Assembly (NCBI GenBank): GCA_965267505.1
Contig: OZ254081.1
Span: forward strand, 1,612,001-1,676,000
DNA: 64,000 bases
From: JANQHS01 sp965267505
Lineage (GTDB): Bacteria; Bacteroidota; Bacteroidia; Cytophagales; CCMP332
Direction of reading: 5' to 3'
Positions 9,931 to 19,093 of this stretch are shown one piece after another. Made by a program: the position numbers and the translations under genes. The notes under the pieces were generated by a model. It was not told the origin of the DNA. It saw only the letters and a program-made list of their open reading frames with translations, and did not search any database. How positions within the stretch are numbered: position 1 is the stretch's first letter; each line of letters opens with the position of its first letter.

Positions 9931-11562
9931 TTATCGTTTTAGTTTTCTTAAGATCCTGTCGCTTACAGGGTCTATCGGGTCGTTTTCAGAGTCCGAATTT
10001 AGAGCAGATAGGATGGAGGGTGTTAAAACTTTTCCAAGTTCGACCCCCCATTGATCAAAGCTGAAAATATTCCAAATAATGCCTTGAACGAATATTTTAT
10101 GTTCATAGGTTGCAATCAAATATCCTAGTGAATAAGGGTTTAAATCATCTAAGCTAATTATGTTGGAAGGCCTTTTTCCGGAAAACACTCGATGCTGCGC
10201 GAAACTGTGCGCAATACCTTTTTTATCTAGATCTATTCTTACCTCATCTATGGTCTTTCCATCCCATAATGCTTTTGATTGGGCCATTCCGTTGGCTAAC
10301 AATATCTTGTGTTGATCAGAGCTGCTTCCAAGATTCTTTTTTACAAGTATGAAATCACAAGGAATGAGCCTGGTTCCCTGGTGTATTAATTGATGAAAAG
10401 CATGCTGCCCGTTTGTGCCAGGCTCCCCCCAGACTACCGGACCAGTCTTATAGGAAACTTCTCCATTTGCTCTTGAAATAGATTTTCCATTGCTTTCCAT
10501 GTTAGCTTGTTGAAGATAGGCTGGAAAACGGTCTAACTGTTGGGCATAAGGGAGAACAGCCTCTGAATCCGCATTTAGAAAATTCCCATTCCATATTCCC
10601 AATAAGGCCATTGTTACTGGGATATTCTTTTCAAAGTTTTCAGTCTTAAAATGTCGGTCAGCATCTGCAGCTCCAGACAAAAGCTCCTTAAACCGATCAT
10701 ATCCAATTGTGCAGGCTATTGAAAGACCTATAGATGACCAAAGAGAATACCTTCCTCCAACCCAGTCCCAAAACCCAAAAATATTCTCCTCAGAAATTCC
10801 AAATTCCAAGGCTCCTTTGATGTTGGTGGAGATGGCCAGAAAATGATTTGAAATTGCTTGAGGAGATCTAAGATTTTCCAGGGCCCAGGCTTTTGCAAGA
10901 CCTGCATTGGCCATTGTTTCCTGTGTGGTAAAGGTCTTGGAGGAGATCAAGAAAAGGGTAGTCTCCGGATCAAGATCATTAAGGACCTCATCTGCCTGGG
11001 TGGAGTCTACATTTGAAATAAAGTGGGGCTTGATCCCTTTGTCCTGGTAATTTGATAATGCTCGTACGACCATAGCAGGCCCCAAATCGGACCCTCCAAT
11101 TCCAATATTTACCAGATCTTTTATGGACTTACCGGTGCTGCCTTTAAATTCCCCATTATGTAATCTGGCGCAAAAGGATTCCATTTTTCTCAGGCTTTGC
11201 TTCACCTCATTTTTTATGTTGAGCCCTTGAATTTCAAAATCGAAATTTTCCGGGTTTCTGAGAGCTGTATGAAGGACAGACCTGCCTTCTGTTTTATTTA
11301 TTGCCTGACCTGAGAACATGGCCTCAATGGAATTGGGCAATTCGCATTGCTCCGCTAATTCATACAGCTTATCCAAGACTTCCTCGTTAATGAGGTTTCT
11401 TGAATAATCGAAATCCAGGGGCCCATCTTCTATGTATCGATTCTTTTCATCAACCGAGCTATTCTCAGAAGGGGAGAAACTCAAAGGCTTGAACCCCTTG
11501 CTTAAATCTTGGAGAGCTTTCCAGGCTGGAAGAGAATCAGGGTTAACAGATTTGATACTCAT
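9931..11562 (-). CDS. pgi: glucose-6-phosphate isomerase
   Basis: 543 residues, full length. It interconverts glucose-6-phosphate and fructose-6-phosphate in glycolysis and gluconeogenesis. Visible motifs are the phosphate-binding NIGIGGSDLGPAM near 152-164, the signature around FGFWDWVGGRYSLWSS, and the second signature GTNGQHAFHQLIHQGTRLIP with its catalytic glutamate/histidine region. It starts with ATG and is the first gene of the cluster that continues into manA, lipB and rnr. The divergent UPF0102 gene starts only 30 bases away. Confidence 0.95.
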   Translation of the reverse strand: MSIKSVNPDSLPAWKALQDLSKGFKPLSFSPSENSSVDEKNRYIEDGPLDFDYSRNLINEEVLDKLYELAEQCELPNSIEAMFSGQAINKTEGRSVLHTALRNPENFDFEIQGLNIKNEVKQSLRKMESFCARLHNGEFKGSTGKSIKDLVNIGIGGSDLGPAMVVRALSNYQDKGIKPHFISNVDSTQADEVLNDLDPETTLFLISSKTFTTQETMANAGLAKAWALENLRSPQAISNHFLAISTNIKGALEFGISEENIFGFWDWVGGRYSLWSSIGLSIACTIGYDRFKELLSGAADADRHFKTENFEKNIPVTMALLGIWNGNFLNADSEAVLPYAQQLDRFPAYLQQANMESNGKSISRANGEVSYKTGPVVWGEPGTNGQHAFHQLIHQGTRLIPCDFILVKKNLGSSSDQHKILLANGMAQSKALWDGKTIDEVRIDLDKKGIAHSFAQHRVFSGKRPSNIISLDDLNPYSLGYLIATYEHKIFVQGIIWNIFSFDQWGVELGKVLTPSILSALNSDSENDPIDPVSDRILRKLKR

Positions 11563-11592
11563 GAAGCCTTAAAATTAGATAATTTGAGAAGT

Positions 11593-11946
11593 ATGGGTCA
11601 TGAAAAAATTCAGTCCGGAAAAAGGGCTGAAAAGATGGCACTTTCCTTTCTAAAGAGGGTCGGATACTCATTGATCAAAAAGAACTTTAGATATAAAAGG
11701 TCGGAGATTGATCTTATTGTATCCAAGGGTGATTGGCTTGTTTTTGTAGAGGTAAAATTCAGGGCAAACTTATCCTTTGGACATGGTTATGAATCGATCA
11801 GTTCCAGACAGGAAGAATTGATAAAGGAAGGAGCGAATGCCTTTTTGATTGATGAGCCCTGGTCTGGGCCCATTCGATTTGACATTATTTCTATTTGTCC
11901 AATTAATAAAGGTTATGATATTACCCACTTAAAGGACGCTTTTTAG
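11593..11946 (+). CDS. UPF0102 (YraN) family nuclease-like protein
   Basis: 117 residues from the ATG at 11593 (MGHEKIQSGKRAEKMALSFL). The frame is open upstream to 11509, but that would overlap the divergent pgi start, and the family normally has 115-125 residues, so 11593 is chosen. The core EIDLIVSKGDWLVFVEVKFR matches the family and resembles the D...E-x-K metal-binding pattern of Holliday-junction resolvase-like nucleases. The biological role is not settled. Its TAG stop overlaps the convergent exonuclease stop by four bases. Confidence 0.82.
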   Translation: MGHEKIQSGKRAEKMALSFLKRVGYSLIKKNFRYKRSEIDLIVSKGDWLVFVEVKFRANLSFGHGYESISSRQEELIKEGANAFLIDEPWSGPIRFDIISICPINKGYDITHLKDAF

Positions 11947-12659
11947 ATCCTGATTATTTCCTCTTCTTTGAGAGTTTCGAATCCTTTCATTTTCAGAAAT
12001 ACCTGGGCGCAGACAACGACATCCTCGCTACAGTATCTTGAGATCCTTTTAAGGTCATTATCCTTATAAAAAACTTCCGCCACCTGACTTCCGTCAATAT
12101 CGGATTTACTTGAAGTCACCCCAAATAGTTTTGCTAAGAGATCCAATGACGTGAAGTTTTTTCGGTCCCCAAATTTCCACATCTCCATGGTATCAAGATG
12201 CTGAACTTCCCATGGTTTTTTTCCGGAGTTGTCTAGGCAGGCAGGTAATGGAATCTTGTTGACCAACATCCTTCGAGACAGAAAGGGGAAGTCAAACTCT
12301 TTTCCATTATGAGCTACCAGTTGAAGTTTTGGACTTTCCATTTTTCTGAGGATCTCTGCAAAATCATTAAGTAGTTCCTGCTCTTCGTAATTCGACAAAG
12401 ATTTGACTCGAAAAGATCTTTTTTCTCCTGATGTTTCTGAGAAATATCCCAGTCCTATTACTATTACCTTCCCAAATTCTGAAAATATTCCTGCCCTTGA
12501 TTCAAAGGCTTCCTTTTGTGCATCTTCGCCTTCTTCCGCTATGAAAAACTGTGATTTTTTTGCCCATAATTTCTTCCAGTCTTCGTCGAGATCCTCATAA
12601 CTCCCTACCTGGGGAACCGTTTCAATATCCAGAAATAGTAAATCCTTCAGTGAATCCAT
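11943..12659 (-). CDS. DEDDy 3'-5' exonuclease (DNA polymerase B-like exonuclease domain)
   Basis: 238 residues comprising one ribonuclease H-like exonuclease domain. The four acidic residues of the DEDD family are visible: LFLDIETVPQ (Exo I), VAHNGKEFDFPFLSRR (Exo II), and YCSEDVVV, where the Y-x3-D spacing marks the DEDDy subgroup (Exo III). HLDTMEMWKFGDRKNFTSLDLLAKLFG lies between Exo II and III as in stand-alone PolB-like exonucleases common in Bacteroidota. A role in DNA repair or RNA processing is inferred. Its start overlaps the stop of the M14 peptidase by one base. Confidence 0.85.
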   Translation of the reverse strand: MDSLKDLLFLDIETVPQVGSYEDLDEDWKKLWAKKSQFFIAEEGEDAQKEAFESRAGIFSEFGKVIVIGLGYFSETSGEKRSFRVKSLSNYEEQELLNDFAEILRKMESPKLQLVAHNGKEFDFPFLSRRMLVNKIPLPACLDNSGKKPWEVQHLDTMEMWKFGDRKNFTSLDLLAKLFGVTSSKSDIDGSQVAEVFYKDNDLKRISRYCSEDVVVCAQVFLKMKGFETLKEEEIIRI

Positions 12660-13783
12660 TAAAGCAAATCCAATATAGTCTTCAGGGCTTCCAAAGATGA
12701 CTTCCCAAGTATCTTAGACTTTTCGGACGACCACCCAAATTCCTCATCACGTTCATTATGGTTATCCGTGAATGGCATTTCTATAGTTAATGCGAAACAA
12801 TTATACCGTTCACTAACCTGATTTGTACAAAGGGATAGATCAGCCTTCCCGGTTTCTTCAATGTCATAGCCGTGAACATTCTGGAACCAAGGATTGATTT
12901 TTTCCCAATTGCTCCGGAAGCTTTTATCGATCTCAGCTAGCTTTTTTGTAAAGCTGGGGTTTCCCTCGGCCCCACTCCCGAAAACATAGGGGATATCCTC
13001 ATCCCCATGGATATCCAATAAAGCATCGACCCCAATTCTGTCCATTTGCTCGAGAGCCCAGAAAACTTCTGGTGAGAAATCCCTCGAGGCTTTATCCCAT
13101 TCTCGATTGAGGTTGGCACCCATTGCATTGGACCGCAGATTTCCCATAAAGCTTCCATCCGGGTTGATATTAGGGATAAGGATCAAGTCTGTTGATTGCA
13201 TTAAGTCTTTGATGGTTTGATCCTGGCTTAGGATCTTTTCCAAGGCCCCCTCCATAAACCATTCAGCCATTGATTCGCCCGGGTGCTGCCTGGCTATTAT
13301 CCATAGTTTTTTTCTATCTGATCCTGCTGAGAAATGTAAGAGATCAAGATCCCTATTCTGGGCACTTTTACCAATAGAATGTTGAAAAAGCAGACTGGAA
13401 CCCTTTGCCCGGTCGATCATTTGGGCATGACGAGTAAGAGAATAGGGTTCAAAGTATGCAAATTCCGCGCTGTTTCCCTGAGGGGATATTTTGAATGAAA
13501 AGGCTCCGGTTTTCTCATTGAAATTGCTTTTTAATCTTTTCCAGTCAGATCCGTTTTCAGAATAGGGGGCATTGTGAATCTTCCAACCATCCGGGTAGGA
13601 GCTTTTGCCTGCATTTTCGATCACGAATTCATACTCCTTGCCCGCAATTAGATCTTCCGCCCTGAAATGATACCATTGAAAGAAATCAGAATTTGTGTCC
13701 TTCCGGATTTCCAATGTAGCTCTGAATTCCTCCAGCAGGATCACTTCTATATTTCCACTATCCAGTTCGTTTATTACCCTCAT
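12659..13783 (-). CDS. M14 family metallocarboxypeptidase, cytosolic type
   Basis: 374 residues. An N-terminal beta domain (about 1-115, with YHFRAEDLIAG and YFEPYS) precedes a zinc carboxypeptidase domain (about 120-370). The zinc ligands are in RQHPGESMAEWFMEG (H and E) and DIHGDEDIPY (H). NPDGSFMGNLRSNAMGANLNREW is the substrate-binding region, and ALTIEMPF holds the candidate catalytic glutamate. The arrangement matches bacterial members of the cytosolic carboxypeptidase (CCP) subgroup. No signal peptide is seen, so it probably acts in the cytoplasm on peptides or C-terminal tails. The substrate is unknown. Confidence 0.85.
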   Translation of the reverse strand: MRVINELDSGNIEVILLEEFRATLEIRKDTNSDFFQWYHFRAEDLIAGKEYEFVIENAGKSSYPDGWKIHNAPYSENGSDWKRLKSNFNEKTGAFSFKISPQGNSAEFAYFEPYSLTRHAQMIDRAKGSSLLFQHSIGKSAQNRDLDLLHFSAGSDRKKLWIIARQHPGESMAEWFMEGALEKILSQDQTIKDLMQSTDLILIPNINPDGSFMGNLRSNAMGANLNREWDKASRDFSPEVFWALEQMDRIGVDALLDIHGDEDIPYVFGSGAEGNPSFTKKLAEIDKSFRSNWEKINPWFQNVHGYDIEETGKADLSLCTNQVSERYNCFALTIEMPFTDNHNERDEEFGWSSEKSKILGKSSLEALKTILDLL

Positions 13784-13791
13784 ATTCTTGG

Positions 13792-14694
13792 TTAAAGTTT
13801 TTCAAGATACTCTTTTATTGATGGGCTTTCATAGGTAATGGGAGGTGCGACCATTGGTTTTTCCCCTTCTATTTCAATCTTCGAAAGGATTCCGCCAAAA
13901 AAAATAAGGTTTGCCTTTTTGCCAGAAGGAAGTTTTTTTTGGGTACTAAATTCTGGGGTTTTGCCATATCGCCAATGCCAGGCGTTCCTTTGCTCTTTCC
14001 TTTTACTTAAGCTTTTTTTATTGATATCCAGCTCTTCAAGAGAAATCGTTTCTGCATTTAGCATTCCTTTTAATTCTCTTGAAAATTCATCGTAAAAAGT
14101 AGATTGATCTTTGGGGGAAAGGTTCGCAACCTTGGACCTTACTGATGCAATTGCCTTGGTATTTAGATTTTGTGAATTTTTTGATTGTCCTGCTTCCAAC
14201 ATATTTAGGTCAGCATTCACCAGAAGGGTCCCATGGCTGAGGCACCTGTCTCCTTTTAATCCCTGCGCATTTCCGGAAACTTTCTTTCCTTCCAGGAACA
14301 AACAATTTCTTTTATCCTGATCAAGGTCGAAGCCCATATTAGAACAAGTCTGAATTAATAGCTCATTGTATTGAGACATTGGAATAAGTTTTCTTTTGGG
14401 ACTTCGTTCGGTAAAGGAAAAGATGAGATTTCCCTTTCCATGGTATACAGTACCTCCCCCCGTACTTCTTCTAAAAAAAGAAATTCCGTTTTCCTTAAAC
14501 CAATCGAGGTCAAGTTCAAGCCAGGGGTTTTGGTTTTTTCCAATTACAAAGCAATCCGAATTTTCATAGAGCAGAAGGAGATTAAAGCCTTGATCTCTTT
14601 CCCAAAGAAGTTCTTCGATGCAGAGATTGGTCAATGGATCGGTTTCATCTTTTCTACTTAGATCCAGAATCTTCCATCTCAGCGATTCAGTCAT
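13792..14694 (-). CDS. lplA: lipoate-protein ligase
   Basis: 300 residues from the ATG at 14694 (MTESLRWKILDLSRK). The frame stays open to a TTG at 14763, but that start would overlap yaaA by 77 nt and adds no family sequence; the ATG leaves an overlap of 8 nt. Motifs are FFRRSTGGGTVYHGKGNLIF and KVSGNAQGLKGDRCLSHGTLL, which carries the catalytic lysine (KVSG.A), followed by an accessory C-terminal domain. The enzyme activates scavenged lipoate with ATP and attaches it to E2 and GcvH proteins. With LipB also present, the cell can both make and salvage protein-bound lipoate. Confidence 0.88.
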   Translation of the reverse strand: MTESLRWKILDLSRKDETDPLTNLCIEELLWERDQGFNLLLLYENSDCFVIGKNQNPWLELDLDWFKENGISFFRRSTGGGTVYHGKGNLIFSFTERSPKRKLIPMSQYNELLIQTCSNMGFDLDQDKRNCLFLEGKKVSGNAQGLKGDRCLSHGTLLVNADLNMLEAGQSKNSQNLNTKAIASVRSKVANLSPKDQSTFYDEFSRELKGMLNAETISLEELDINKKSLSKRKEQRNAWHWRYGKTPEFSTQKKLPSGKKANLIFFGGILSKIEIEGEKPMVAPPITYESPSIKEYLEKL

Positions 14695-15460
14695 CTCCCC
14701 GGCTAAAAATCCAGTGGTTTTCCAAGCTGATCTTAGGGTTGAAAGAATATCCTTCCATTTCAAAGGTTTTGAGTTGCTCAGGTTCAGTTATCCGGTTTTT
14801 AATCATGAATCCAGCCATCATTCCCCTTGCCTTTTTGCCCAAAAAACTTATGAACTTATATTTCCCATTCCGGTACTCATGAAAAGAAATCTCGATAATG
14901 TCCCCTTTGATTTTTTGAGGTTTTACGGATTGATAGTACTCTTTTGATGCCAGATTAATCAATTTATCAGACCCTGAGTCAGATAATGATTCGTTTATCT
15001 TCTGGGTTATTTTTTCACCCCAGAATTCATAGAGGTTTTTCCTGGTTGCGATCTTGAGTTGAGTGCCCATTTCAAGTCTATAAGGTTTAATAAGATCCTT
15101 AGGTTTCAGAACACCATAAAGACCTGATAAGATTAACAGGTGTTTTTGTGCAAATGAATAATCCTCTTTTGCCCATTCCCAGGGTTTCATTCCCTGATAA
15201 ACATCTCCATTAAACATCCTAACGGCGGGCCTATCCAACATTTGGTCGACTTCAGCTAACCATTTTTGGTTTCTTTCGAAATTCAGATCACCTAAGTCCT
15301 TACTTATACCCATAAGCTTTTGGAGGGATCTTGAACTCTTGGTCTTTAATGTTTTCATGATCCTTTCGGATCTTTCCAGTAACCTGGGTGTACTGCCATC
15401 AAGGTTTGGAAGTTCTGAAGTTTCATCCAGATTTTTTGCGGGGGAGATTAGGGCGATCAT
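14687..15460 (-). CDS. yaaA: peroxide stress protein YaaA
   Basis: 257 residues, full length for the YaaA (DUF328) family. It begins MIALISPAKNLDE and carries the family blocks RMFNGDVYQGMKPWEW, LILSGLYGVLKPKDLIKPYRLEMGT, LINLASKEYYQSVKP and KARGMMAGFMIKNRI. In E. coli YaaA limits intracellular iron and DNA damage under hydrogen peroxide stress. Start is ATG. The gene overlaps the downstream lipoate ligase start by 8 nt and is divergent from rnd across about 54 bases. Confidence 0.93.
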   Translation of the reverse strand: MIALISPAKNLDETSELPNLDGSTPRLLERSERIMKTLKTKSSRSLQKLMGISKDLGDLNFERNQKWLAEVDQMLDRPAVRMFNGDVYQGMKPWEWAKEDYSFAQKHLLILSGLYGVLKPKDLIKPYRLEMGTQLKIATRKNLYEFWGEKITQKINESLSDSGSDKLINLASKEYYQSVKPQKIKGDIIEISFHEYRNGKYKFISFLGKKARGMMAGFMIKNRITEPEQLKTFEMEGYSFNPKISLENHWIFSRGDD

Positions 15461-15514
15461 TTTATTGGCTGGCTGTTTGTAATTACAAATTTCAGATTAG
15501 CTTGGGACCCACTC

Positions 15515-16612
15515 TTGAAGATCCAATACAAATATATTGATGCCTTTCCCGAACTCCTTGATCTGGGCGAGAAACTAGGCAAGGAAAACATCATAGCTCT
15601 GGATCTGGAATTCGATCATAACAGCTTCTCTTATGGATTAAATATTTGTCTTGCCCAGGTGGCCACAGAGAAAGGGGAGATCTTTCTTATCGATCCCTTG
15701 GCAATAGATGACCTGGAGCCTCTGCTCAAGGTTCTGAAGAATCCAAAACTTATCAAGGTAATGCATAGTGCCTCTGAGGACGCCATGGTGATCAGAGAAT
15801 TGGGAGGAGAATTGAACCATGTATTTGATACAGAAAAGGTCTGCAGGCTATTGGGAGATGAGCAAACCGGATTGGGCGATCAGTTGCAAAATAGATTTGG
15901 ATTGGAGATCGAAAAGGGTTTGCAAAGGTCAAATTGGAACAAAAGACCCCTATCGAAGGACTTGTTGGATTATGCTGCGCAAGATGTTTTGTATTTAATC
16001 AGGCTCAGAGAAGATCAGATTGAACAATCTAAAACCGATGAACTGTTTGATTGGATTGCTCCGGTTTTAAGTGACTGGGAGACCGAACTGAATAAAGAAA
16101 AGCCAAAACCTCCATTAAAGGTAAAAGGAATGAAGGAGCTCGAACCTGAAGAAAGGAAAAAGGCAAGAGCTTTACTTTTAGTCAGAGAGGAATTTGCGGC
16201 CAAAAATGATAAGCCTCCTTACATGATCTTAAGCAATCAAATAATAGTAAACGTTGCGAAGAATGGAATCCCGCAAAAAGATGGATGGAGAAAAATTGGA
16301 GGCTTGAGCCCTTGGGCCAAAGACCTAAAATTTTATGAGCGGCTAAGCAAAATACTGGCGGATGGAGTTCCTGAGCTTAAAACTCAAAAGGTTTTTGTTA
16401 AACCTCATGTTTTTAAGAAGAGAACTGAATTGTTGGAGCAACTCAGGATTAACATTGAGAATAAAGGAGGATTGGCTGCTTCCAGGGTTGCATTAAGCAA
16501 AGGAAAGATCAATGACATTGCCTTGAGCGGAGATCTTACGTCCTTAAATCAATTCTTTCTTGAAATGTACCCGGGAGGAATCAATGAGCTGAAATCTTTG
16601 TTTCCTGAGTAA
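15515..16612 (+). CDS. rnd: ribonuclease D
   Basis: 365 residues. The N-terminal DEDDy exonuclease domain (about 1-185) shows IALDLEFDHNSF (Exo I), KVMHSASEDAMVIREL (Exo II region) and LLDYAAQDVLYLIRL (Exo III, Y-x3-D). HRDC-like helical domains follow (about 205-365). RNase D trims the 3' ends of tRNA precursors and other stable RNAs. The start is TTG; no in-frame ATG precedes the conserved start of the domain. Its stop overlaps the next ATG by one base (TAATG), so the NRDE gene is translationally coupled. Confidence 0.9.
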   Translation: MKIQYKYIDAFPELLDLGEKLGKENIIALDLEFDHNSFSYGLNICLAQVATEKGEIFLIDPLAIDDLEPLLKVLKNPKLIKVMHSASEDAMVIRELGGELNHVFDTEKVCRLLGDEQTGLGDQLQNRFGLEIEKGLQRSNWNKRPLSKDLLDYAAQDVLYLIRLREDQIEQSKTDELFDWIAPVLSDWETELNKEKPKPPLKVKGMKELEPEERKKARALLLVREEFAAKNDKPPYMILSNQIIVNVAKNGIPQKDGWRKIGGLSPWAKDLKFYERLSKILADGVPELKTQKVFVKPHVFKKRTELLEQLRINIENKGGLAASRVALSKGKINDIALSGDLTSLNQFFLEMYPGGINELKSLFPE

Positions 16613-17400
16613 TGTGTTTAATAGCCTTTGAATTATCGAAAGAGGGGAATGAATATTCGATTTCCTTAAGTGCAAATCGAGATGAATTCTTCGAACGCCC
16701 GACCCGTGAATTGCATTTTTGGAAGGAAGGAATAATTGCTGGAAGAGATCTTCAGGCTGGAGGAACTTGGCTAGGATCCAATGAGAATTTGGAAGTGGCC
16801 TTTTTGACTAATTTCAGAGACCTTCAGAATATAGATCCTGATGCCAGATCAAGAGGAGAATTAGTAAGCAACTTTCTTCTTACCGACGAATCACCAAAAA
16901 AGTACCTGCAAGGAATTAGTGAAAGGGCTGATCAATACAATGGATTCAACCTGGTGGTGGGAAACCCCAAAGGATATTTTTACTTCTCAAATATTGAAAA
17001 GAAAATAAGACCTTTAAATGAAGGTATCTATGGACTTAGCAATGGATTCTTAGATGATCCTTGGCCCAAGGTATTAAGAGTAAAGGAGGGCTTTGCCGAG
17101 CTGAGACGGAAAAAGGCATCCGAGGAGGAGTATTTCACGCTCATGAAGGATTCTGAGATTTTCCCAGATTCAGACCTTCCTGATACGGGGGTAGGAATAG
17201 AATTGGAAAGAAGTCTTTCTTCTATCTTTATCAGAAGGAAAGGTTATGGCTCAAGAGTTACCTCTCTTTTGGAATCGAGCCCCAATGCTGGCCTTTCCTT
17301 TTACGAAAGAGGATACGATTTTCCAGGAAATGTCCTTAGAACAAAGTCCTATTTTTCGGGCTCATCGAAGGATTTGTCTGCTTCGATTACCCCTTCGTAG
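16612..17400 (+). CDS. NRDE (TANGO2) family protein
   Basis: 262 residues. The family-defining N-terminal cysteine and NRDE motif are present: MCLIAFELSK then SLSANRDEFFERPT, followed by AGRDLQAGGTWLG and AFLTNFRD. The fold is that of N-terminal nucleophile hydrolases; TANGO2 proteins have been linked to heme trafficking and lipid metabolism, but the bacterial activity is not established. It is co-transcribed with rnd. Its last 52 nt overlap the 3' end of the convergent M28 peptidase gene, which is longer than the other convergent overlaps here. Confidence 0.85.
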   Translation: MCLIAFELSKEGNEYSISLSANRDEFFERPTRELHFWKEGIIAGRDLQAGGTWLGSNENLEVAFLTNFRDLQNIDPDARSRGELVSNFLLTDESPKKYLQGISERADQYNGFNLVVGNPKGYFYFSNIEKKIRPLNEGIYGLSNGFLDDPWPKVLRVKEGFAELRRKKASEEEYFTLMKDSEIFPDSDLPDTGVGIELERSLSSIFIRRKGYGSRVTSLLESSPNAGLSFYERGYDFPGNVLRTKSYFSGSSKDLSASITPS

Positions 17401-18944
17401 TTAGCTAGTTTTCTTACGGTATAATAAATCACCTCCGCTCTATTTCTATAGAGCCCAAATTCAATTTTGTCAACGGTATCTGTGGGCTTATGGTAATCCT
17501 CATGTGACCCATTGAAATAGAAGATTACCGGGATATCATTTTTCGCAAAATTGTAATGATCACTTCGTTTGTAGAAGTTATTAGGGTCTTGGAAATTGTT
17601 GAACTGATAATCAAATTCAACATTGCAACACTCCTTATTAGCTTCTTCACTTAATTCATGGACTTTGGTAGAAAGCATATCTGAACCTATCAGGTACACA
17701 TAGTTGCTATCCCTTTCATGATCTCCATCCCTTCTCCCGATCATATCAATATTGAGATTGGTAACGATTTTTTCCAATGGAATTACAGGATCCTGATCGC
17801 AGTAATACTTGGATCCGAGCAGACCTTTTTCCTCCCCGGTAAAAGCCATGAATAGGATACTTCTTTTAGTAGGTTTGCCCTCCTTGGCATCCTTGCTTAA
17901 GGCCTCAGCCAGGGTTACAAGAGCTGCGGTTCCGGAACCGTCATCATCAGCACCATTGTAAATGTCATCTCCCTTTTTTCCCAAGTGATCATAATGAGAG
18001 GTGATTACTAGGTATTGTTCTTTCAGGTCAGTTCCCGGCAAAACTCCCAGCACGTTAGAGGTGGCTACATCTTGAAACGAGAAAGAAGTATGAAGCCTGA
18101 TCTTGAAGCTTTCTATTCTGAATTTTTTTCCTCCTCCAACATAGGAGGTCAGTTTTTTGTTTATACTGCCTTTTTTCATCCCCAATAAAGCCTCAAGAGC
18201 ATAAGGATGCGTATACATGCTTCCATACTTTGTTTTTTTGCCAGAGAACTCCTGTTCATTTGGCAATAGATAGGAACCCTTCCCAGAATACCTGGTTACT
18301 TGGCTTTTTCGTGTCTCAAAACTTTCCATATCGGGCATAAGAACAAGGACATCCTGAGCTCCAAGACTTCGAGCAGCCTTCACTTTTTTGTAGATTCCAT
18401 ACCTTGTTCCCCATGCAGAGTTCTTTTCTTCCCCTGTAAGAAGAAACTTACCATCTGAAGTTTTTGGTTCGCCCCATATGATCAAAGCAATTTTTCCTTT
18501 AATGTCCAGGCCATCATAGTCGGAATATTCTTTGGCATCTATTCCATAACCGGCGAAAACGACTTCCAGCTCAGCTGTATCGGGGTAATAAAGGGAAAGA
18601 GCAAAAAAATCGCTTCCATAAGGTAAGAACCTCTTTCCCGATGATAAATGGACATTGTCCAGTTTGGTGATCTGCAAAGGGATATCTTGGAAGTAGGACT
18701 TTTGATATTTGAGATCAACCGGTTTTTCAAGTCCAGATTCGTCAAAAATATTGGAGATATATCGTGCCGCCTTCAATTGCCCAAGTGAACCCGTATTTCT
18801 TCCCTCGAATTCATCGCTGGCGATAATTCCGAGATGCTTTCTTAAAGCATCTTCTTCAATTGGTGACTGTGCAGAGGCAATATTTGAGATAATTAATGAA
18901 AAAAGAGAACAAAGAATTGCCTTAGCCAAAAACTTGAATCTCAT
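17349..18944 (-). CDS. secreted M28 family zinc metallopeptidase
   Basis: About 531 residues from the ATG at 18944, which places a clear signal peptide first (MRFKFLAKAILCSLFSLI, cleavage near ASAQ). The frame continues to 18989, but that would put 15 polar residues before the signal. An inserted protease-associated-like region spans about 130-300. The M28 zinc ligands are TSHYDHLG, GADDDGSGTAALV, TGEEKGLLGSKYY, NLNIDMIGR and RSDHYNFA. Such enzymes are co-catalytic aminopeptidases acting in the periplasm or outside the cell. The gene is divergent from the giant adhesin gene. Confidence 0.88.
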   Translation of the reverse strand: MRFKFLAKAILCSLFSLIISNIASAQSPIEEDALRKHLGIIASDEFEGRNTGSLGQLKAARYISNIFDESGLEKPVDLKYQKSYFQDIPLQITKLDNVHLSSGKRFLPYGSDFFALSLYYPDTAELEVVFAGYGIDAKEYSDYDGLDIKGKIALIIWGEPKTSDGKFLLTGEEKNSAWGTRYGIYKKVKAARSLGAQDVLVLMPDMESFETRKSQVTRYSGKGSYLLPNEQEFSGKKTKYGSMYTHPYALEALLGMKKGSINKKLTSYVGGGKKFRIESFKIRLHTSFSFQDVATSNVLGVLPGTDLKEQYLVITSHYDHLGKKGDDIYNGADDDGSGTAALVTLAEALSKDAKEGKPTKRSILFMAFTGEEKGLLGSKYYCDQDPVIPLEKIVTNLNIDMIGRRDGDHERDSNYVYLIGSDMLSTKVHELSEEANKECCNVEFDYQFNNFQDPNNFYKRSDHYNFAKNDIPVIFYFNGSHEDYHKPTDTVDKIEFGLYRNRAEVIYYTVRKLANYEGVIEADKSFDEPEK

Positions 18945-19049
18945 GTACATCTTAGTTTCTTTAAGCCTGCAAAGGTGCAGAAATGTCAAAAATGGGAATC
19001 ACTTTTTCGATTTTTCCCGTATAAAACATTTACATAGGTTTAGAAATCC

Positions 19050-19057
19050 TATTTTTG
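19050..19057 (+). promoter_or_regulatory. candidate -7 promoter element of the giant gene
   Basis: TATTTTTG matches the Bacteroidota -7 consensus TAnnTTTG and lies 36 bases before the ATG of the giant gene. A clean TTG at -33 is missing; TTTA at 19029-19032 is at a suitable distance. The site is assigned by motif only. Confidence 0.4.
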
Positions 19058-19072
19058 GGCCGCTTGGCGGCC
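19058..19072 (+). promoter_or_regulatory. GC-rich hairpin in the leader of the giant gene
   Basis: A perfect 6-bp stem GGCCGC/GCGGCC with a 3-base loop TTG follows directly after the candidate -7 element and ends 21 bases before the ATG. There is no T-run after it on either strand, so it does not look like a terminator. It may protect or control the long mRNA; that is inference. Confidence 0.45.
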
Positions 19073-19093
19073 TTATAAACTAACCAATTGAGT

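Noticed and set aside
19058..19072. The GC hairpin before the giant gene considered as a terminator
   Set aside because: No T-run follows on either strand and no gene on the plus strand ends just upstream.
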